This document shows positions 42,858-51,128 of a DNA stretch of 64,000 nt, piece by piece. The notes beneath the pieces were generated by a model that saw only the letters and a program-made list of their open reading frames with translations, was not told the origin of the DNA and made no database searches. Position numbers and translations under genes: made by a program. Position 1 is the stretch's first letter. The number at the start of each line of letters is the position of its first letter. The DNA is from Eubacterium sp. (lineage in GTDB: Bacteria; Bacillota; Clostridia; Lachnospirales; Lachnospiraceae), in assembly GCA_017433825.1 (NCBI GenBank), contig JAFRGL010000013.1:124001-188000 (forward strand). The letters are read 5' to 3'.

Positions 42858-44562
42858 TTTTCTCCTCCGCAATTCCCTCTTCCGTAAACCGGTAAATTCT
42901 GTCGCAGATGGCCAGAGCCGCTTTCCGGTGGGTCACCGCCACCACGGTTTTGTCCGTCATTTCCTTCAGATTCTTCAGAAGCCTGCTCTCAGTCTGCGCG
43001 TCCAGGGCGCTGGTTACCTCATCCAGCAGCAGCACGGGGCTTTCCGAGAAAACCGCCCGGGCAATGGCAAGACGCTGCATCTGTCCTTCGGAAAGGCCGG
43101 TGCCGCGCTCTCCCAGCAGCGTATCCGGGCCGTTCTCCAGCTCATAGACAAACTCGTCGGCGCAGGCAATCGCAAGCGCGTTTTTCAGTCTTTCCTCATC
43201 GTTTCCCGCAGCCGGGTCGGATAAAGAAACCGCCTCCCGGATGGTGCCGCTCATCAGCTGGTTCCCCTGGGGAACATAGGCAAAAAGCCGGCGCATCTGC
43301 GCGCCCAGCGGCTTTTCTTCCCCGGCAGGATTCCTGTAATACCGCTCCCCCTCTTCCGGCTGATAGACGCACATCAAAAGCTTTAAGACTGTGGATTTTC
43401 CGCAGCCGGAGGGTCCGGCAAACGCAGTATAACTGCCTTTTTCAATTTCCATGGAAAGATTCTCTATCACCTTCGGAAGCTCATCCGGCATATTTCCGGC
43501 TGCCGCGGGCGGCTTATAGGCAAAGGATACATTCTTCAGGCCGAAGGAAACCAGCTCATCCCGGTAGAAATCCTTTGCAGTCTCCGGTTCTGCCGCCGTT
43601 TCCTCATCCGGATCGTAATCCTCCGCTTCCATCAGGCGTTCGGCGCTGGCGCACATGGCGTAATATCTCGGCAAATAGCCGGTCAGGTTGGCAAAGGGCG
43701 TCTGTATCTGGGAAATCAGCTGTGTGACCGCGGTCAGGGTGCCGAAGGTCACAGTTCCCATGAGGATTCCGTAGCCGCACCAGCCCACACCCAGAAGGTA
43801 CATGCCGTTCATGATGCCGCCGAAGCCGATATTGCACAGGTTCGAGAACCTGTTTTTCTGCATTCTTGCCCGCTGGTGGTCGTTCAGCTTCTCCAGAAGC
43901 TGTATTTCCGTATTCTTCTCCGCTGCAAAGGATTTCAGCATCAGGAGGCTGCCGATGCGTTCCTGAAGGAAAACCCTTAACCTTCCGTCAGCTTCCTGCA
44001 CGCCTTTGTGCAGCCGTTTGATGGTTTTGCGGAAAAGCGTGGTAAATATAATCAGCAGTGCGCCGCAGGGCAGGAGGACGGCCGCGAACCTGGGCTCCAG
44101 CAGGATAATCATGACAAGGGCGCTTATCAGCTTCACAATCATGCTGATCATGCCCGGCAGGATTTCCACATAGCCGTTGGCCACCACCACCGTGTCATTG
44201 GTAAGCCGGTTTATCCATTCGCCGGAATGCACCGTGCTTATCTGCCGGTAATCCCGGTGCAGCAGGACATTCGCAAGCCTTGCCTTCAGCAGGTTTTCAA
44301 ATGCGGCTTTCGAAAGCTCCGTAAACCACCGGATGACCGCGCGCAGGGCTATCTGCGCTGCCACCAGCACCACGATGGCAATAATGCTGTTTTTAAAAGC
44401 CGCCAGGTCTTTCGATACCGCGGCATCCACCACCGTACGCAGAAAAAGGGCGTACAGTACGCCGGAAAACCCGTTGGCTGCCTGCAGCAGCGTCAGGATC
44501 AGAATACTGAGTTTTTTCGTTCCCGGAACGGTAAAAAGCCATTTCTCGGCTGACGTCCTCAT
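42850..44562 (-). CDS. ABC exporter with fused permease and ATPase
   Basis: The 570-residue protein has an N-terminal six-helix ABC transmembrane domain (about 20-300) and a C-terminal ATPase domain with Walker A GPSGCGKST (about 380), the signature LSEGQMQRLAIARA and Walker B VLLLDEVTSALD. It belongs to the type I exporter group that moves lipids, drugs or peptides. No C39 peptidase domain is present. The ATG at 44560-44562 was chosen because a promoter -10 box lies just upstream, which rules out the earlier ATG at 44628. It is the first gene of the ABC-HprK-PqqD-signal peptidase operon. Confidence 0.88.
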   Translation of the reverse strand: MRTSAEKWLFTVPGTKKLSILILTLLQAANGFSGVLYALFLRTVVDAAVSKDLAAFKNSIIAIVVLVAAQIALRAVIRWFTELSKAAFENLLKARLANVLLHRDYRQISTVHSGEWINRLTNDTVVVANGYVEILPGMISMIVKLISALVMIILLEPRFAAVLLPCGALLIIFTTLFRKTIKRLHKGVQEADGRLRVFLQERIGSLLMLKSFAAEKNTEIQLLEKLNDHQRARMQKNRFSNLCNIGFGGIMNGMYLLGVGWCGYGILMGTVTFGTLTAVTQLISQIQTPFANLTGYLPRYYAMCASAERLMEAEDYDPDEETAAEPETAKDFYRDELVSFGLKNVSFAYKPPAAAGNMPDELPKVIENLSMEIEKGSYTAFAGPSGCGKSTVLKLLMCVYQPEEGERYYRNPAGEEKPLGAQMRRLFAYVPQGNQLMSGTIREAVSLSDPAAGNDEERLKNALAIACADEFVYELENGPDTLLGERGTGLSEGQMQRLAIARAVFSESPVLLLDEVTSALDAQTESRLLKNLKEMTDKTVVAVTHRKAALAICDRIYRFTEEGIAEEKND

Positions 44563-44599
44563 ATCCGGCACCCCTGCCCCCTCGTTTTTATTTCCATAC

Positions 44600-44628
44600 A
44601 GTATAAACCATTTGCGAAAGTTGGGCAA
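44600..44628 (-). promoter_or_regulatory. Promoter of the ABC exporter operon
   Basis: On the minus strand TTGCCC and TATACT are separated by 17 bases. The start point near 44593 leaves a short leader with a weak GGGG ribosome site before the ATG. Confidence 0.7.
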
Positions 44629-44655
44629 GGGGCGTAAAAGTCTGTTTACTTTATC

Positions 44656-44684
44656 TTGTTAAATCATGGAAAATAATGTATAGT
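44656..44684 (+). promoter_or_regulatory. Promoter of the CoA-transferase gene
   Basis: TTGTTA and TATAGT are separated by 17 bases, about 65 bases ahead of the start codon. Confidence 0.65.
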
Positions 44685-44750
44685 TTACAAAAGTTATACA
44701 GCAAAAATATATGTAATTCACATATCTGATTTCAGGAAGGAATGCAGGAA

Positions 44751-46064
44751 ATGAACAAATACGAGGAACTGTATCAGTCCAAATGCGGCACCATTGACGA
44801 TGTGCTCGCGATGATCCGGGATGACGACATCATTGTCACCAGCGGGGAATTCTCCGAACCGGCCTTGTTTTACAACAATTACCATAAAATCGCGGCGGAG
44901 CGTAACAATGTACTGATATTCAAAGGCAAGAAAGGCTCCGGCCACATGTATCCCTTCATGGAAATGGACGGACTGGCGGGCCATGTCATGATGGCCGCCC
45001 ATATGTTCGACTCTTCCTTCCGGGAATGCATCAGGAAAGGCATCGCCACCCACCTGCCTTCAAACCTTCATGATACCATGGAGCGCTTTACCCAGGCGCA
45101 CCCGGTGATCAATAAATTCATCGCCATGACCACAGGGCTGGATGAGGACGGCTGTTTTACCGTCTCCGGCTGCGGCATGTATGAGGAAGGCGCCTATGAA
45201 CACGCCGAAGAGGTTATCCTCGAGGTCAATAAAAACCTGCCGAAATTCCCGGGATGCCTGACCATCCCCCTGGACAGGGTGACGAAAATCGTGGAGGTCG
45301 ACACGCCGGCCACCATCTACAACGTGCGGTCCGTACCCTCGGAAACCGATTTGAAGATCGGCGCTTTCGCCGCGGATTTCATTCACGACGGCGACTGCAT
45401 CCAGTTAGGCATCGGCGGCATGCCGGACGCAGTGGGCAACTCCTTCTTCGACAAGAAAGACTTAGGCCTGCACACCGAGCTTTTCACCCCCATTATGGGC
45501 GATCTGATTAAGGCCGGCGTTATCACCGGCGCACGAAAGAATATCGACAGGGGAAAGCATGTGGGCAACTTCGTGCTGGGCGACTGGCAGCTGTACGACG
45601 TCCTGACTTCCGACCCGAACGTACTCTTCCGCCAGGCCTCCTACACCAATGACCCCACAGTCATCGCGCAGATCGACAATTTCGTGTCCGTCAACACAGC
45701 CATGGAAATCGACCTGACCGGCCAGATCTGCTCGGAAAGCCTAGGCCCGGAACAGTATTCCGGCACCGGCGGCGCCTTCGACTTTGCCTTCGGCGCCCAG
45801 CATTCCAAAGGCGGCAGGGGCATTATCGCCATTCCTTCCACCGCGAAAAAGGGCACGATTTCCAAGATTAAGCCCGTACTCACCCCGGGCAGCGTGGTTT
45901 CCATTACCCGGAATGTGGCGGATATCATTATCACCGAGTTCGGCGTAGCCTACATGAGAGGCCGGACAGTGGCCGAGCGGGTGAAGCAGCTGATTGCAAT
46001 TGCCCATCCGGATCACCGGGACGAACTTACCTTCGAAGCGAAAAAACTCAACTACATTATATAA
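44751..46064 (+). CDS. Acetyl-CoA hydrolase/transferase-family CoA-transferase
   Basis: The 437-residue enzyme is of the 4-hydroxybutyrate/butyryl-CoA:acetate CoA-transferase type. Sequence blocks include TPATIYNVRSVPSETDLKIGAF, QLGIGGMPDAVGNSF and QICSESLGPEQYSGTGGAFDF; the glutamate in this last segment is the expected acyl-CoA-forming catalytic residue. It exchanges CoA between acetate and a short-chain acyl-CoA in fermentation. Two in-frame ATG codons exist (44742 and 44751); the second fits the AGGAAGG site better. The VTC-domain gene follows 9 bp later, so they may share a transcript. Confidence 0.9.
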   Translation: MNKYEELYQSKCGTIDDVLAMIRDDDIIVTSGEFSEPALFYNNYHKIAAERNNVLIFKGKKGSGHMYPFMEMDGLAGHVMMAAHMFDSSFRECIRKGIATHLPSNLHDTMERFTQAHPVINKFIAMTTGLDEDGCFTVSGCGMYEEGAYEHAEEVILEVNKNLPKFPGCLTIPLDRVTKIVEVDTPATIYNVRSVPSETDLKIGAFAADFIHDGDCIQLGIGGMPDAVGNSFFDKKDLGLHTELFTPIMGDLIKAGVITGARKNIDRGKHVGNFVLGDWQLYDVLTSDPNVLFRQASYTNDPTVIAQIDNFVSVNTAMEIDLTGQICSESLGPEQYSGTGGAFDFAFGAQHSKGGRGIIAIPSTAKKGTISKIKPVLTPGSVVSITRNVADIIITEFGVAYMRGRTVAERVKQLIAIAHPDHRDELTFEAKKLNYII

Positions 46065-46073
46065 AGGAAACCA

Positions 46074-46784
46074 ATGGCTGATACGTTCACACGCCGTGAG
46101 ATGAAGTTTCTCCTGTCCGGCAGACAGCGTGCCGAACTGGAGGAAAAGCTGGCACCTTACGTGGAGAAAGAAAATTACAACCGGTACACCATCTGCAATA
46201 TTTTCTTCGACACGGAAAGCTTCCACCTGATTACCACCTCCCTGGAGCGTCCGCCTTTCAAGCAGAAGCTCCGGATGCGGACTTATTTTGACGGAGGGAA
46301 GAGATCCGACACCTACCTGGAACTGAAGAAAAAGCTGGACCACATTGTCTACAAAAGGCGGATTTCCACAGAAGACGACCGGTTTATCACGGATTTGTCC
46401 GGAGCCCTGGCCGCGCTTGGCAATGATGTAACCGCCCGGGAAATCCGGTATTTCTGCGGACAGTACCCCGATTTGGCCCCGCGGATTTTCTTAAGTTACA
46501 ACCGTACCGCTTACCACTGTATCACGGACAAATCCTTACGCATTACCTTCGATGACAACATCCGCTGGCGGACAACGGATTTGAATTTCAATTCCGAAAC
46601 CTACGGCAGCCTGCTGCTTGCGGACGGCTGGTCATTGATGGAAATAAAAGTGGATACCGCCCTGCCGGTCTGGCTTTCGGAGATCCTGACCGGATGCGGC
46701 GTTTACAAAACGACCTTTTCCAAGGTCGGACGGGCTTATACTCAAATGCTGGAACAAAAATCAAAAGAAAGCGCAGGTATCTGA
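46074..46784 (+). CDS. Polyphosphate polymerase VTC-domain protein
   Basis: The 236-residue protein has the VTC tunnel fold, with the basic strands RREMKFLLS, KQKLRMRTYFD, YLELKKKLDHIVYKRR and LMEIKV that line the active tunnel of the yeast polyphosphate polymerase Vtc4. It probably makes polyphosphate from ATP or is a related triphosphate-tunnel enzyme. It has no membrane segment; the next gene encodes a membrane protein that may anchor it. AAAGGAAA precedes the ATG. VTC and DUF4956 genes are a common bacterial pair. Confidence 0.88.
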   Translation: MADTFTRREMKFLLSGRQRAELEEKLAPYVEKENYNRYTICNIFFDTESFHLITTSLERPPFKQKLRMRTYFDGGKRSDTYLELKKKLDHIVYKRRISTEDDRFITDLSGALAALGNDVTAREIRYFCGQYPDLAPRIFLSYNRTAYHCITDKSLRITFDDNIRWRTTDLNFNSETYGSLLLADGWSLMEIKVDTALPVWLSEILTGCGVYKTTFSKVGRAYTQMLEQKSKESAGI

Positions 46785-46785
46785 C

Positions 46786-47472
46786 ATGTATGCTGTTCTC
46801 TTCTCCGGGCTTTTCAACTCCACAGGCATCACGGTCCCGGGCTTTTTCATCTGTCTTGTCATCGCCATTGTACTCGGCGCGGTGGTCTCCATTGTCCACA
46901 CGCTCTGCGAAGAATCCTCCCGGGGCTACAATATCACCCTGGCCCTGATTCCGCCCATTGTCTGCGTTATCATCATGATGGTCAGCGGCAGTCTGGGCGC
47001 CGGCATCGCGGTGGCGGGCACCTTCTCGCTCATCCGCTTCCGTTCCCGCCCCGGAACCGCCACCGAAATCTGCTCCATTTTCCTCGGCATGGCTTCCGGT
47101 CTGGCCTGCGGCATGGGCTATCCCGGCTTCGGCATTTTATTTGCGGTCATCCTGTGTGTCATCATGTTCCTGTATCACAGGTTCGGCTTCGGCGCCAGAA
47201 AGGAAGGCCCCTTAAACAGGGTTCTGAACATCACCGTACCGGAGGATTCCTCCTTTACTGACATGTTTGACGATGTTTTCGAAAAATATACTTCCTCCTG
47301 CACCCTGGTGCGGATCAAAACCACAAACCTGGGCAGCCTTTTGAAGCTTCGTTATGAACTGGTGCTTAGCCAGGCCGGCACGGAGAAGGCTTTCATCGAC
47401 GAACTGCGCACCAGAAACGGCAACCTGGAACTGAACCTGGCCTTTAAGGCCGAATCCGAAAACGATCTGTAA
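46786..47472 (+). CDS. DUF4956 membrane protein
   Basis: The 228-residue protein has about four membrane helices in its first 130 residues, including the DUF4956 signature FSLIRFRSRPGTATEI near residue 83. A soluble C-terminal domain (about 145-228) has a beta-alpha ferredoxin-like pattern. It starts one base after the VTC stop codon, so it is translationally linked to it and probably forms a membrane complex with it. The molecular role is not known. Confidence 0.85.
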   Translation: MYAVLFSGLFNSTGITVPGFFICLVIAIVLGAVVSIVHTLCEESSRGYNITLALIPPIVCVIIMMVSGSLGAGIAVAGTFSLIRFRSRPGTATEICSIFLGMASGLACGMGYPGFGILFAVILCVIMFLYHRFGFGARKEGPLNRVLNITVPEDSSFTDMFDDVFEKYTSSCTLVRIKTTNLGSLLKLRYELVLSQAGTEKAFIDELRTRNGNLELNLAFKAESENDL

Positions 47473-47487
47473 ACCGGAGGGCTCCTC

Positions 47488-49125
47488 ATGAAAAAGCTGA
47501 TTGCATGCATTGCATTGGCGGCGGTCTGTCTGGCGCTTCTTGCGGTATACCGCGGGTCCCTGCCGGAAGAAAAAGCGGAGGTTCCCGTTCCCACGGAGGT
47601 GACGGTCGAAGACGAGGACAAGGTGCAGGCCTACCGGCAGTACACCAGCATCACCCTTTCGGATGCCGGCAGCACCACGGACAGCAGTTTTGTGTCCGTG
47701 GAGGAAAGCGGTGTGGTGATCAACCGGTCCGGCCATTACCGGCTTACCGGAAGCCTGTCTTCGGGCATGGTTATCGTCAATGCCCAGGACAACGGCACGG
47801 TAGTGGTTATCCTGGACGGCGCATCGGTACACGCGGACAACTGCGCCGCCCTTTACATCCTCTCCAACAATAAGACCATCCTCAACCTGGCGGAAGGTTC
47901 GGAAAACAGCCTCTCCTCTTCCGGGGAATTTGTTTCCATCGACACCAACCATATCGACGGTACGGTCTTTGCCAAATCCGACCTTGTCATAAACGGCAGC
48001 GGTTCCCTGACCGTATCCTCCGACGCGGGCCACGGCATCGTCTGCAAGGACGCCCTGGTGTTTACCGGCGGGAAATTAAACATAACGGCAGAAAAAAAAG
48101 GCATTTCCGCCAATGACGGCATTGCCTTTACGGATGCGGATATTCAGATTAAAAGCGGAACGAGCGGCATTCATACCGGCAATTCAGACGATACCGCCTT
48201 CGGTGATATCCTGATTTACAGCGGAAACTTTGACATCGATTCCGACGGCGACTGCATCCACTCCAACAATTATTTCTGGCTTTTTGACGGCACGCTGACC
48301 CTTTCCTCCGGAGATGACGGCATTCACGCGGACCGTACGCTGTACATAGAAGGCGGCACGGCGGACATCACCGAAAGCTACGAAGGGCTGGAGGGCAATA
48401 AAGTGGAAATTTCCGGCGGCGAAATCACCATTACCGCCTCCGACGACGGCATCAACTCCAGCGGCGGCAGCGACGGCTTCTTCCCCGGCTTCAACACAGA
48501 CGTGTTCAAGGATAATGAAGAAACCGACGAGGATGAGGGCATCCTGATTTCCGGCGGCGTCATCCGCATCAACGCGAACGGCGACGGTGTGGATTCCAAT
48601 ACGGTGCTTACGGTCACGGGAGGCGAGCTTTTTGTGGACGGTCCGGTCAATTCCGCCAACGGCCCCCTTGACGCGGAGCATTCCGCTTCCGTTTCCGGCG
48701 GCAGGGTGCTGGCCATCGGTTCCGCCGGCATGGCCATTAACTTCGGCAGCGGCTCCACCCAGGGGTCGATACTGTATTTCCTGCCTTCCAACCAGCCGGC
48801 AGGCACGGTTATCTCTCTTTCGGATGCCGTGGGAAATGAACTGATCCGGCATACGTCCGCCAAGGCTTTCCAGGCTGTCACCGTCAGCTGTCCGGAAATA
48901 ACCGCCGGCAAAACCTACACGCTGACCGTCGGAAGCAGTTCGTACGAAATTGAAATGACCTCCCTTATCTATGGGGAAGGCTACAGCTTCGGTTTCGGCG
49001 GACCGGGAGGCCCCGGAGGCAATCCCGGATGGCCCGGCGGACAGGACGGCAATCCTCCGGAAATCCCCGAAGGCGGACCGGAAAATGGTCCGGGCGGCCC
49101 CGGAGGGCCGCCCGGCAGAAGATAA
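47488..49125 (+). CDS. Secreted Cthe_2159-like beta-helix carbohydrate-binding protein
   Basis: The 545-residue protein has an N-terminal hydrophobic signal or anchor (about 5-22). It then has a right-handed beta-helix-like repeat region (about 70-400) with repeated GDGIHSNN, DDGIHADRTLYIEGG and ADGVDSN-type turns, matching the Cthe_2159 (DUF4353) family, which binds acidic or cellulose-like polysaccharides and calcium. The last 55 residues are a Gly/Pro-rich tail (GGPGGPGGNPGWPGG and similar). It is probably held on the outer face of the membrane. In other genomes the same family accompanies VTC, DUF4956 and CotH genes; CotH is not present here. Confidence 0.85.
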   Translation: MKKLIACIALAAVCLALLAVYRGSLPEEKAEVPVPTEVTVEDEDKVQAYRQYTSITLSDAGSTTDSSFVSVEESGVVINRSGHYRLTGSLSSGMVIVNAQDNGTVVVILDGASVHADNCAALYILSNNKTILNLAEGSENSLSSSGEFVSIDTNHIDGTVFAKSDLVINGSGSLTVSSDAGHGIVCKDALVFTGGKLNITAEKKGISANDGIAFTDADIQIKSGTSGIHTGNSDDTAFGDILIYSGNFDIDSDGDCIHSNNYFWLFDGTLTLSSGDDGIHADRTLYIEGGTADITESYEGLEGNKVEISGGEITITASDDGINSSGGSDGFFPGFNTDVFKDNEETDEDEGILISGGVIRINANGDGVDSNTVLTVTGGELFVDGPVNSANGPLDAEHSASVSGGRVLAIGSAGMAINFGSGSTQGSILYFLPSNQPAGTVISLSDAVGNELIRHTSAKAFQAVTVSCPEITAGKTYTLTVGSSSYEIEMTSLIYGEGYSFGFGGPGGPGGNPGWPGGQDGNPPEIPEGGPENGPGGPGGPPGRR

Positions 49126-49136
49126 TCAGAATCTTC

Positions 49137-51095
49137 TTAATCTGTTAAATATGCCTTCACCGGCAAATTGTCAAATGCAAGGCTGCCCATGGTCTGATAC
49201 TCTCTGACGAGCTGACCGAGGGCAGTCTTCCAGTCTGTCCAGATATCCCCGCCGAAGCAGACATAGCTTTCCTTTTCATTGACGACCGCATTGGCATACA
49301 GCTGCGACGTCCGCAATCCCTGCTGTACCAGGGACTGCACGGTTTCCCTGCCGAAAGCGAAGACGTGGGTCAGCACATATTTTTCCTTACCTTCCACCGC
49401 TGCCTTCTGGGACACAACGACGCCGATCCGGTCTCCTTTTTCAAGAGGAAGGGCATCTTTGAATGCCAGACAGTGATACCCCGCAAAAGCGAAGCTTTCC
49501 GTTACGGTTCCTAGAAGGTCGCCTTCCACAGGCGAGGCCGCATCTTCCTTCAGCCGGTAAACCGAAACCGTCACTTCCGTATCCCGGTACGCCGTGATTG
49601 CGGAGACTTCAGCAAGCTTTCCATCGTCTGCCGCGGTAAACACATTGGCTTCCTGCACTTTGCTGTCGAACAGCACGCCGCATAAATAATCGGCCGGCAT
49701 AAAGTCATGCTGGAGAATACTGCGGCCGACGTCCTCTTCCGAAACATAGAAATCAAACGATACCGGCGTACGGATGGTCTGGTCATAATACGAAACATAG
49801 TAACAACCGTCAATGCCCCAGTCGGCTCCCCAGCTGTTCTTCACGATCCAGGCGCCGTCTGAAGGCGGTTCATGGCCGTCAAGGAAGGAAGATGCCGGAT
49901 AGGTATCATCCCAGCCGATAATGGCGACGGCATGATTGTACATGACAGGCTCATAGGTGTACTGCGCATAACTGGTATAGTCCGTGTACTGCGTCAGCTT
50001 CGAAAGCGCCATATCCAGCGGGTTGCCGAAGGTCGGACTGAAGAGCAGGTAGGCCAGCTGGTCGTGGGTCAGGCCCGACAGAACGTACATATCCTCATCC
50101 TGTTCGTTAAGCTTCAGCCGCAGTCTGATGAATTTGCGCAGCGTCTCGTCTGTCTGGCTGTAGACGTCTTCACCGCCATACCGCATTTCCACATAAAACC
50201 TGGCATCTTCTTTGGGCACGTCCGGGAACAAAGCCAGGATCTTCCCATATAAAGTTTCCGCTTCTTCCCGCTTCTCCTCCTCTGTCAGTTCCGGCACCGA
50301 CATGTCAGCATACAAGGTGACAGCCACTGCCTTTCCCTTCAAAAGCTCGCTTTTGATAACGTCCGTGGCTTCTTTCCGGTAAACATAGTTTTTGTCCGTA
50401 TCGTAATACACCGGCGACGGCAGCATATTTGCGTCTTTAATCCGGTAATCCGACCGGAAACGCATGCTTTCCGGCAGGGTCCAGTCATCCGACTTGCTCA
50501 TCGTACCATTCTTTCCGGTATATGGCGCTTCATCTTCCGCAATCATGCCGGATCCAGACGCCAGTGTTTCTATGACACATAACAGTTCAGCGGTCATGTC
50601 ATAGCCGTCATCCGCAGCGCCTTCCGGCAGCCTGCGGCCTTCACCGGCCTGGGCTGAGCCGTCCGAAGGCAGTCCGTGGGAAGTAAACCAGGCCAGATGC
50701 TTTTGGGAAAGGCCGGCAGTTGTTCCGAAAGCGTCCCGGTATTCCTCTGCCGTCATGCCCAGGGCGCTTAAAACCGCAGTTTCGGCGGCAGCCGTGGTAC
50801 CGAAAGCCCAGCAGTCCTGCCACGGGGACTGATCCTCTGCCTCCGTCACAACACCCTGCTGACGCAGATCGTATTTCTCCGGAAATGCGGAAGTTTCCGT
50901 CATTTTCGATAAATCCGTATAATTATCATTGTAAATCGTATTGACGTCCCTCCGGAACAAATCCAGTACGGACGCATAGATTTCCTGCAGGCCTTTTTCC
51001 TCGGTCTGAGACAGTTTGGAGGATCCGCTGCAGGCGTTTCCGGTAAGCAGTACGGCAACCAGAAGCATTATACCTGCTGTCTTTATTCTTCGCAT
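49137..51095 (-). CDS. Secreted C1 (papain-like) cysteine peptidase
   Basis: The 652-residue protein has an N-terminal signal with a loose lipobox (LLTGNAC). The papain core shows QSPWQDCWAF (active Cys near 96), a long insertion, MYNHAVAIIGWDD with the active His (about 390), and IVKNSWGADWG with the active Asn. The C-terminal 200 residues form a beta-sandwich-like, lectin-type extension seen in other bacterial C1 peptidases. It is likely a surface peptidase that processes proteins outside the cell. The ATG at 51095 begins the signal peptide; its ribosome site is weak. It is convergent with the beta-helix protein gene, and no good terminator is seen between them. Confidence 0.88.
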   Translation of the reverse strand: MRRIKTAGIMLLVAVLLTGNACSGSSKLSQTEEKGLQEIYASVLDLFRRDVNTIYNDNYTDLSKMTETSAFPEKYDLRQQGVVTEAEDQSPWQDCWAFGTTAAAETAVLSALGMTAEEYRDAFGTTAGLSQKHLAWFTSHGLPSDGSAQAGEGRRLPEGAADDGYDMTAELLCVIETLASGSGMIAEDEAPYTGKNGTMSKSDDWTLPESMRFRSDYRIKDANMLPSPVYYDTDKNYVYRKEATDVIKSELLKGKAVAVTLYADMSVPELTEEEKREEAETLYGKILALFPDVPKEDARFYVEMRYGGEDVYSQTDETLRKFIRLRLKLNEQDEDMYVLSGLTHDQLAYLLFSPTFGNPLDMALSKLTQYTDYTSYAQYTYEPVMYNHAVAIIGWDDTYPASSFLDGHEPPSDGAWIVKNSWGADWGIDGCYYVSYYDQTIRTPVSFDFYVSEEDVGRSILQHDFMPADYLCGVLFDSKVQEANVFTAADDGKLAEVSAITAYRDTEVTVSVYRLKEDAASPVEGDLLGTVTESFAFAGYHCLAFKDALPLEKGDRIGVVVSQKAAVEGKEKYVLTHVFAFGRETVQSLVQQGLRTSQLYANAVVNEKESYVCFGGDIWTDWKTALGQLVREYQTMGSLAFDNLPVKAYLTD

Positions 51096-51128
51096 ACTTC
51101 TTTCCCCGTCTTTCATTATCATTTCAGG

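Noticed and set aside
41397-44562. Lasso peptide biosynthesis cluster
   Set aside because: The asparagine-synthetase-like cyclase, the transglutaminase-like protease and a precursor gene are all absent.
44742-44750. Upstream ATG of the CoA-transferase gene as start
   Set aside because: It overlaps the end of the AGGAAGGA ribosome site; the ATG at 44751 has proper spacing.
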